Source: Schoenoplectus triqueter
Lineage: Eukaryota > Streptophyta > Magnoliopsida > Poales > Cyperaceae
DNA length: 27,974 bases
Assembly: GCA_964058805.1 (NCBI GenBank)
Contig: CAXKVV010001473.1
Span: forward strand, 1 to 27,974
Direction of reading: 5' to 3'
Position numbers and translations under genes: made by a program. The notes beneath the pieces were generated by a model. The model had not been told where the DNA came from and did not search any database. It worked only from the letters and a program-made list of their open reading frames with translations. Of the stretch, positions 21,191-27,974 are shown piece by piece (position 1 is the stretch's first letter; each line of letters begins with the position of its first letter).

Positions 21191-22160
21191 TATTTTTCAT
21201 GGAAAACCCTAGTTGGAGGTGGAGCAACCGACTCTTCTTCGACCTCTCTCCGCATCTCTTTTGAATGAAATTCTCTCCCAAAGCTAATTCTTACACTTCT
21301 CTCACCATCACTACTACCTCTTGCACTATCCGACTTTAACTTGCGATCAACATCTTCTTCTTCTTTCATTTTTTCTATCCTTTTACTTGCCTGTGCAGAT
21401 ATACCGCGCTCACTTTCATCTTTCACCTCTTCCAATTCAGGAATTCCTTCCTCTTCTCTTACCTTTCTGAAGATTGTGTTAGGCATATAAGAATCATAAT
21501 ACATATCATAGTTGCCAAATGGATTGAGAAAATCCCACGGTGACCTGTCTGTCGAAGGCGGGTCCATGGTTGGAGGCGTAATATAATCTTTGGGCTGTGT
21601 AGCACTTGACCCTGAAATTCTGTTGCTACCAGTAGAAGGCATAGAGAAGTTAAAGAAACTAGCCATTGATGGCATCCCGTAGTTCATAGGTGGATAAGGG
21701 ACAAAATTGGAATTTTGTTCTGGGTACTGGTATGGGGCAAAGTTGTAATTCTGCAATTGTGGTGATGATCCTGGGCTTTTTGGATCCTGCTCAGCGTAGA
21801 CTGACGGTGGCTGGGGATGGTGTTTTGAGGAAACCAATGGTGGCTGGTGATGGTGCTTTGATTGGTTGATGACGACATCAGAATGCCTGACATGACTCGA
21901 CTCTGAACTGGCTGAGTCGAACTGAATATGGGACCTGCCAGACGGCATGCTTCTGCTGAATAGCACTGGAGGGCCATGGGAGACTGCAGGACGGAGAAAT
22001 TCATGCAAGGAGGAGGCAAGAGAACGAAGTGCTAACCCATATTCTGCATGAGCATCTGCCATGATGTATCTGTAGTAAATAGCTTCACGGATGAAGTGGC
22101 ACCGGTTTTGGCAGTGCTCTACTGTGGTTTGGTCCTCTTTTTTGAGATCGTGCAACTCAT

Positions 22161-22400
22161 ACTGTGGAAGTTTAAGCTCAAAAGGCAGCTGGAGTGATGA
22201 AATTACTAGTTTCTATTAAAGAGAAAAGGGGAAGCAGGAAGGTGGAATCTTGGTAAATTATTTAAGTCTGGTTTCTGGTGAGAGTAGAGAGAAGTAGAGA
22301 GATGGAAAAGAAGTAGTCATCATCGACATCTCTTTGGTACAAAAAGGTACGTTTTCTTTTGCTTTTAGTAGTTCTAGTTAGCATATATAGACGATATCAG
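22161..22400 (-). promoter_or_regulatory. 5'-UTR and TATA region of the DUF630/632 locus
   Basis: On the minus strand CTATATATGC lies at about 22390-22381, followed by a pyrimidine-rich leader (CTTCTTTTCCATCTCTCTAC and more) down to the ATG at 22160. The region looks well preserved, which suggests the gene was lost recently or that transcription persists. Confidence 0.45.
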
Positions 22401-23826
22401 AGATGAGAATAAGAAAAAACAAGGGTAAAAAATTGAAGAGTGTGCTTGTTTTATGGGGGTTTTAGGAGAACAAGTTGGAAGAGGATTATGTCATTGATTG
22501 TGATTGAGGTTGTTTGTCTGGATTTGAGATGAGATGATTAAAAAATCACATGTAATGTAATATGTGTAATTAGAAATTTGGGACCATCAAAATTATTAAT
22601 TATTAGATATGCTAGTTCCAACATATTTCTTTTTCAGGTGGTGGCATCTCAGAATTGGTTGCCCATATTATGGAACTGTATAAAATGAATTAAAATTAAT
22701 CTTTTGAATGGTTATATATGTATCCAGGATATTTTGATTATCAAGTACTTGGAGTAAATACCAGCAGAGATTAAACAAATGTCAATTGCAATATCTGTAT
22801 TGCAAAAGAACGACAATCTTCACGGAGACATGATTTGACATCTTCAACACTGCCAATGCACCTGCATCTGATATTGATTGATATTTTGGTTTTATATTTT
22901 TATCTTAAGTTGCATGAATGAAGACAATTAGTCCACGTAATGATGCAAATTTTCATTCATTTAATTTCAAGAGCACACAGCACACTGGAATGCTCCGTCA
23001 CCATATTTATGTTTTGTGGGCCAAGATGGAACTGATCTCATCTGATTAATGTAGATTCCTGCGCTTTTTGAATTGTCATGAGAAATTCAAGTTTTGAGAT
23101 ATATAAATATTCGTGTCATTGTTCGGGCTCTTTGTGGAGGTGGTCTGAATTGATCCAAAAAAGTACCCTTGTTTCAACGAGATCACATGGGCTTCTGGAA
23201 TTGATGTTAGACCCATATGTTAGCATCTACATTTGACAAGTCATCTTTAACATTTTCTATGGGCTTTTTTTGAAGTTGTATGAGTAGACAAATAAAATAA
23301 AATATTCATCCAGAAAAGCCTATTTTTCTTCCTATGCAATATAAGGCCCATCATCATCATCATCATCAACGTCATTAGCGTATATTTATTTTTGATGAAG
23401 AATTCCCATGTTCTGGTTCAAAAAATGGACATTTTCATACCATGTTGCATTCACTATTGAGTTGAAAATTTGCATTGTATTTGTAGGGAACTAAGCGCCA
23501 CAAAAATAGGTAAAATATGATCAAGAATAATGACACTTTTTTTTGGTAGTGTTAATGCGTTTGTATCATCATTTAATTGATCAGGACAAATTGTTCATAT
23601 ATACATACGAACTCTTGTACATCATTATGTATATTCTTAATTAACTTGTCCGTTGCCCATTTTGAAGCCTTATCAGTATAAAATACATAATTATTAAACG
23701 AAGTTCGAGGAAATTGATTTCTGAATCATTGCAAATTAAGATAGAAGAAAATAAAGGGAAATTATGAAAATAGCAAGTGCTTCCTTGGATGCTGAAGACA
23801 AATTTCCTTTCTAAAATGATACTAAA
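22401..23826. other. Spacer; no gene seen
   Basis: This is AT-rich spacer between the head of the DUF630/632 locus and the tail of the DUF241 gene. It holds a short (ATC)n tract at about 23349-23369. No coding sequence, RNA gene or terminal repeats are recognised. AATAAA on the minus strand at 23832-23827 is a good poly(A) signal for the DUF241 gene, about 75 bases past its stop. Confidence 0.45.
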
Positions 23827-23907
23827 TTTATTGTTGCTACAGAAATTATACAAGAACATAAATCACTCTCTCTTCCTGAAAAGTTTCTATTAATCAAACT
23901 TCTAATC

Positions 23908-24681
23908 TTAGAAGGAGAGAGATACAACATTTAACAGTGAAACTCGAGCTCTAACCAAACTCCGAAACACTCTTTCGCTGCCGCTCTCCAAATCCAGGAC
24001 ACATTCTTCCAATGCCTCCAATCTATCCGTGGTCACTGCTTCCTTCTCCTCCTCTGAGCACTTCCTTTTGAACAGTGAAATTCTACTTGAACCCATTGCC
24101 ACCATAGCACTAGAAGCTGCTGCTGCAGAAGAAGATATCGACACGACTTTTGACAGTGCCTCCACTGATACCAGTGCAGCCACAGTTATGGCCTCTCTTA
24201 CAATAGTACCTATCTCTATATCAGAAGTGCCACCACCACTTGAGACATGTCGTACAGTGGCAGCGAGCTGGCAGATCTCTTTATCTATTTGCCTTTGAGT
24301 TTTGACAGAGGTGGCTAACCATGTTGCATCATGCCGTCTTAATGCAGATTGCAACTCAGCATGGTTTTGTTTGAGCAAGATTGCGACTGATCTAACAGAT
24401 CCATAAACATCAGCAAGGCAGAGAAGGTCGTCAAGGAGCCGATCAGTGCATTCGGCACTATAGAAAGATTCTCTTGATTCAGGAAGATTAAGAACTTGTT
24501 CAACTGTCAAAATCAGTTCGTCTATGAGGCGAAGCGCGGTAGCAGGAGCAGGATCACGATCGGAGTGAGCCAGCCAGGTGTATGCCGCATGGATCGCAAC
24601 CTCGAGATGCGAGACGAGCGGGTGCATCAAGCAAGGAAGACTAGAAGTGCGGTAGTGTGAGCCGCTGAAACCAGGCACCAT
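23908..24681 (-). CDS. DUF241 / BPS1-like protein
   Basis: This is an intronless gene of 257 aa, close to the family norm (about 250-300 aa). The N-terminus HYRTSSLPCLMHPLVSHLE is the family's hallmark start. It is followed by helical DUF241 sequence with DELILTVEQVLNLP (about residues 49-62), DRLLDDLLCLADVYG (about 80-94) and the C-terminal LEALEECVLDLESGSERVFRSLVRARVSLLNVVS. A small hydrophobic stretch (VAALVSVEALSKVVSISSSAAAASSAMVAMG) sits near residues 170-200. The Arabidopsis relative BPS1 is involved in suppressing a root-derived long-distance signal, but the biochemical role of most DUF241 proteins is unknown. The start is the first ATG after an apparent leader. The frame is clean. Confidence 0.9.
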   Translation of the reverse strand: MVPGFSGSHYRTSSLPCLMHPLVSHLEVAIHAAYTWLAHSDRDPAPATALRLIDELILTVEQVLNLPESRESFYSAECTDRLLDDLLCLADVYGSVRSVAILLKQNHAELQSALRRHDATWLATSVKTQRQIDKEICQLAATVRHVSSGGGTSDIEIGTIVREAITVAALVSVEALSKVVSISSSAAAASSAMVAMGSSRISLFKRKCSEEEKEAVTTDRLEALEECVLDLESGSERVFRSLVRARVSLLNVVSLSF

Positions 24682-24836
24682 TTTTCCTTCTTGGTTGATT
24701 GTTGTATCCTTGAATTAATATATTTATGGCTGAAAAATTGTTTGTAGTTCAGCAATGGGCTAATTAGGTCTTGGTTTGTAAATTGTAATCCAGTTTGTTG
24801 GAGATGAGTAAGATGGATTGCGGCTTGCGGGATATA

Positions 24837-24857
24837 AAGAGAGAGAGAGAGAGAGAG
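24837..24857. repeat. (GA)n microsatellite in the DUF241 leader
   Basis: About ten GA repeats on the plus strand read as CT repeats in the predicted 5'-UTR of the DUF241 gene. CT-rich tracts just downstream of plant transcription starts are common. Confidence 0.8.
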
Positions 24858-24890
24858 GTGGTTGCGCGTGAGTACATATGAGTTGTATTT

Positions 24891-24906
24891 TGTTTCTTTA
24901 TAATAT
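24891..24906 (-). promoter_or_regulatory. TATA box of the DUF241 gene
   Basis: On the minus strand the sequence reads ATATTATAAAGAAAC, about 215 bases before the ATG. It would give a leader of about 180 bases containing the CT tract. Confidence 0.45.
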
Positions 24907-26775
24907 GGACATAGAAAAATAGAAGAAGAAATCAGAGGCGCACGAGTGGGTGAAGAAAGTGAGAGGTTGAGGTAGTAGGAGACAAAACTATGATCCGCGA
25001 ATAAAGCTGCTGATACTGAGCTTCTTCCTGTTTTTTTCTTATTATTTTATTTCTTCTTTAAGTTGGAACTTTAGAGGAGATCTCTGCAGCTGCCTCGAAG
25101 TATCACTCAAATTTCACCACATATAGTTTCTTACCATTATCATGCTATTTTTAGTTTTTTTTATTATTTTTTGATGAACTATTGGAAAATGGAAATCATC
25201 AACCTTCTTTTGTTTTGTCGTTAATGGTTGTCCCGCACAATGCAAAATTTTAAAAACAATTACTTGTTTTTATTTCAACTATAAAAAATAAATATAGATG
25301 ATAGATAAAATAAAAAAAATAACCATAATTTGTGTGACTGTCATTTTTGCTTTTAAGTAGCATGCATGTACGTGCAATGTACGACCTTGCGCGTATCTGA
25401 CGAAACTTCGCTTTATTTTCCTAGTGAAGCGCCGTTGCATAATCTACTTCTTCTAAATTATGAGGACATCTGAGCTGTAACGCCATGCTCTGTTTTTGTC
25501 CTGTTTGGAGTATTACCAATTAAATACAGCGCATGAGGGAATCTCTATAATTTTGTAATGAAGTTTGACCTGAGAAACAGCCACACCAGATCGCTTGCCA
25601 GAATATATATAAAACCAGAGGAGACCTGGTATATGCAAAAATTGGATATTAATTTATCTGGATGCTGAGTTTCTGGTACGTGACATGAAAACAAAGCATA
25701 GCTGTCTTCCTTCATAAGCCACCACGTAACCTCTGTTCTCCTAATTAAAAATTATTATTGAGTTTGTAGGTGATCCTTTTAGGATTACTTGGATTAGGAG
25801 AGAGATGTTTAGGTTGCCTGGAGACATAACAAATTAGGTGGTTGTATTGTATTCTTCTATGGGTGCACATAAGCACATTGCTTGGTCTATACTCTGTGCT
25901 CCATTCCTGTTAGGCATACTGCTGCTATAATTTGGATACCAAAAGTATTATATTTGTAGATTTGTGGAATAAAACACCGAGTACAAGTCCCTATCAAGGG
26001 ACCTCACGGTCTCTATAGTGGGATTGTTACGATTGTAATTAAATATATATATAAACGCTCAATGGAGGTCTATGTCGGTGACTCGAAACATGATTATTCT
26101 GGTAAAAATCGGTATCAGAATATCTAGTATATTGTAATATAAGGATCTCTTGTGACATCAATTCCTCAACATGGTGTGTCGGGTTACTGACAGTGCAATT
26201 TAAAATTATATTTTTAACAGAAATTTCTCGTTTATTCAAACTTCTGAGCTTAATGTGTGTCTGTCTGCTGAGACAGAGGGTACTGGAATAACGTGGAAAC
26301 TGCGCACATATGTTTTTCTCTGTGTTTGGGGTGTTTGTACGGCACTTAGTACTGGAAGTACTTTTCTTTTTGCTCTGAAACAATGAAAATATATTGTTTC
26401 TTTATTATTTATTAGATGGACACTGGACAGCATGGATGATGGATATATGCCTGCTTCACTGGCTGAGGACAAGACTAATCTGGAACCAATATTACAAAAT
26501 TAATCACCATAGGATAAATTAAATCAAATGTGTACTCCGCAGATGCCAGCAGGACTGTCCGTGTACGGATCAAAATTTCAGATCAGATCCCAGCTTGAAC
26601 TCAGAAATCAGATCCAGCCAGAACATGTCACTGATTAATTAGTTACTCGTCAAATAACTAGATGCAGGAATTATTGATATGATAATTTCCAATTTTTACC
26701 GAGAAAAATATTATCTTGTGTATTTCATTATGAGACTTAAGAACATTGAATGAAAGTATCTTCTAAATTTTAAAT
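24907..26775. other. DUF241 upstream region and spacer; no gene seen
   Basis: No convincing coding sequence, RNA gene or terminal repeats were found. The sequence includes a RY-rich patch 'catgcatgtacgtgcaatgtacg' near 25361-25383 and a short palindrome 'tccctatcaaggga' at 25989-26002. The small open frames near 26039-26472 have no recognisable domain. Confidence 0.4.
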
Positions 26776-27170
26776 ATATATAGAAAGAGAAAAATTATCG
26801 CGAGTTTAAGTTTACGGAGTATTACGTGAGCATAGCTCAAAATACATAAAATTATTTTTAAATTTTTTATTTATCATGCTTATTAAACTTTTTATATGAA
26901 AATCTTGCGGGATACAAAATTTTAAAGTATTTTAAATTTTCTAAATCATTATTTTTATTTTTATTTTTAAATTAGCTCTAAAACAATAATAAAATATTTA
27001 ATATTTGTACATTATTTTTAAAAACTCAAAACACCTAAATTTTATATCCCACAAGATTTTCATATGAACAATTTAATAAACATAATAAATCAAAATTTGG
27101 AGATGATTCGATGTACTTTTGGAGATAAACTCACGGAAAACCTTTGTAAACTTAAACTCACAATATCTTT
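26776..27170. mobile_element. Fold-back MITE (first of a pair)
   Basis: The left end (gcgagtttaagtttacggag) is mirrored by the right end, whose reverse complement reads 'gtgagtttaagtttac'. Inner blocks such as ATATGAAAATCTTG(C/T)GGGATA and 'cat(g/a)(c/t)ttattaaa' are mirrored too. It is bounded by TA tracts at 26775 and 27171-27190. It has no coding capacity. Confidence 0.78.
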
Positions 27171-27190
27171 ATATATATATATATATATAT

Positions 27191-27590
27191 AGGAAGGCGA
27201 AAATACAACGCGTTGTACGGATACATCCGTGCACTGCGTAAAAATCTTAAAATTCAAGTTAAAAATGGTTGATTCTTGTTCAATTTATTCTCCATATCAA
27301 ATTCTTGTAGAAAATCAAATTTTATATTTTTTAAAAAATTTTGCTATTTTCTTGGGTCAAGAGAAAGTCGCTTAATTTAAGGATTTTGGATTGCCCAATA
27401 GTGATGATTTTCTTCCTACCTAAAAAATAACAAAAAAAATTCAAAAAATATAAAATATGATTTTCTACAAGAATTTAATATGGAGAATAAATTGAACGAT
27501 TTGAATTGGTCATTTTAAACTTGAATTTTGAGAATTTAATGCGATACACGGATGCATCCGTGCAACGCATTGTATTTTAGCCTTCTTCTA
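27191..27590. mobile_element. Fold-back MITE (second of a pair), related in layout to 13499-13897
   Basis: The left end reads GGAAGGCGAAAATACAACGC. The reverse complement of the right end reads GAAGGCTAAAATACAATGC. The mirror symmetry runs inwards through 'tgtacggatacatccgtgca' and 'ttcttgtagaaaatca'. The central part ('gtcgctt..ttt.gga', then 'aaaaaata(t/a)c.aaaaaaattcaaaaaa.tataaaat') resembles the centre of the hairpin at 13499-13897, so the two may share an ancestor although their outer ends differ. It is bounded by TA tracts. Confidence 0.8.
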
Positions 27591-27974
27591 TATATATATT
27601 AAACTTATCATAATTATTGATACTATTTCCTCTTCTTATACAAAACCAAATATAACTATTCAACATATACATATACAAATTAACAGATGAACCTACTTTA
27701 TAATTATCCACCAAGTAAAACCAGTAGAACTGACAAAGGTATGCAGAATTAACAAAACCTTCTTTTCTAATTTTATCAGTATGTTATATAAAACTAGTAG
27801 GTTTTATTTCACATATGTTCTTAGGGTCGTCAGGGAAGCCGTTTAGTCATTTATCTGTTCTATATCATATTCAGTAAGATTTTATTTTCATTAAAATAGT
27901 ACATATATGGGTAAGAAAAAAATTTCATCAACTTATTAAGTAAGGATATGGGTCAGAGAAATTTCATATCCATT
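27591..27974. other. Spacer at window edge; no gene seen
   Basis: This is AT-rich DNA with a short TA tract at its start. No coding sequence or repeat structure is recognised. Confidence 0.35.

Larger units (their letters stand above)
18942..22160 (-). pseudogene. Decaying DUF630/DUF632 family gene
   Basis: The family encodes plant membrane-associated proteins that normally start MGC and are N-myristoylated. The coding remains are on the minus strand. Exon 1 (22160-21191) has DUF630 (HCQNRCHFIREAIYYRY, ADAHAEYGLALRSLASSLHEFL) and a long Pro/His-rich low-complexity linker. Exon 2 (20815-about 20724, EVVLEIKKQFKRAADVV) starts DUF632, joined by a phase-2 GT-AG intron (21190-20816). The last exon is 19663-18942, from MWEIMLECQQAQ through DGPAPFSP to the end. 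Damage: the MGC-like start (ATG AGT TGC ACG at 22160) is out of frame with DUF630 at an A6 run; Gly2 is Ser; a base is missing at CCGG (19375-19378), so the frame hits TAG; the central DUF632 exon (usually containing WEKKLY) is not found. Sequencing error could explain the frameshifts but not the missing exon. Confidence 0.82.

Noticed and set aside
21684..22019. 111-aa open frame on the minus strand
   Set aside because: It is a shadow frame of the His/Pro-rich linker of the DUF630/632 exon.
25975..26035. Short palindromic stretch considered as a tRNA or RNA gene
   Set aside because: Only one short stem (tccctatcaaggga); no cloverleaf or A/B box pattern could be made.

Overview
This is nuclear DNA of a flowering plant. 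The genes are split by GT-AG introns, the products are plant-specific (a chloroplast FtsH protease, a GH19 chitinase, DUF241 and DUF630/DUF632 proteins), and the spacers are very AT-rich and packed with non-autonomous transposons. I cannot name the species.

Three genes look intact. A secreted hevein-domain GH19 chitinase (minus, 7831 to 6382, three exons, 329 aa) is followed by a thylakoid FtsH1/FtsH5-type metalloprotease (plus, 15303 to 18528, five exons, 695 aa). A single-exon DUF241/BPS1-like protein lies at 24681 to 23908 (minus, 257 aa). A fourth locus, a DUF630/DUF632 gene (minus, 22160 to 18942), is convergent with FtsH and appears to be a decaying pseudogene. It has a frameshift right after its start, a second frameshift in the last part, a central exon I cannot find, and LTR-like DNA where that exon should be. 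The genes do unrelated jobs (wall defence, thylakoid proteolysis, two DUF families) and do not form a cluster.

The most striking object is at 2334-4810. It is a 2477-bp non-autonomous CACTA transposon with 30-bp terminal inverted repeats and a perfect 3-bp target duplication (ATT). It carries pieces of two unrelated host genes on the minus strand: the first exon of a DUF309 protein gene and two non-adjacent exons of the KH domain of a chloroplast Era-like GTPase. All three pieces keep splice sites and are in phase 0, so they would splice into one chimeric frame. This is a Pack-CACTA that has shuffled exons.

The rest of the spacers is mostly small mobile elements. There are hAT-like elements with 8-bp target duplications (8687-9114 and 10536-10863), and a single-LTR copia/TRIM remnant bracketed by a 52-bp direct repeat behind the chitinase. 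Two pairs of fold-back MITEs are set in (TA)n tracts (13499-14345 and 26776-27590), and another fold-back family lies at 12995-13374 with a worn relative near 9.84-10.11 kb. The stretches 590-1880 and 11640-14720 appear to be diverged copies of one another that have since received different insertions.
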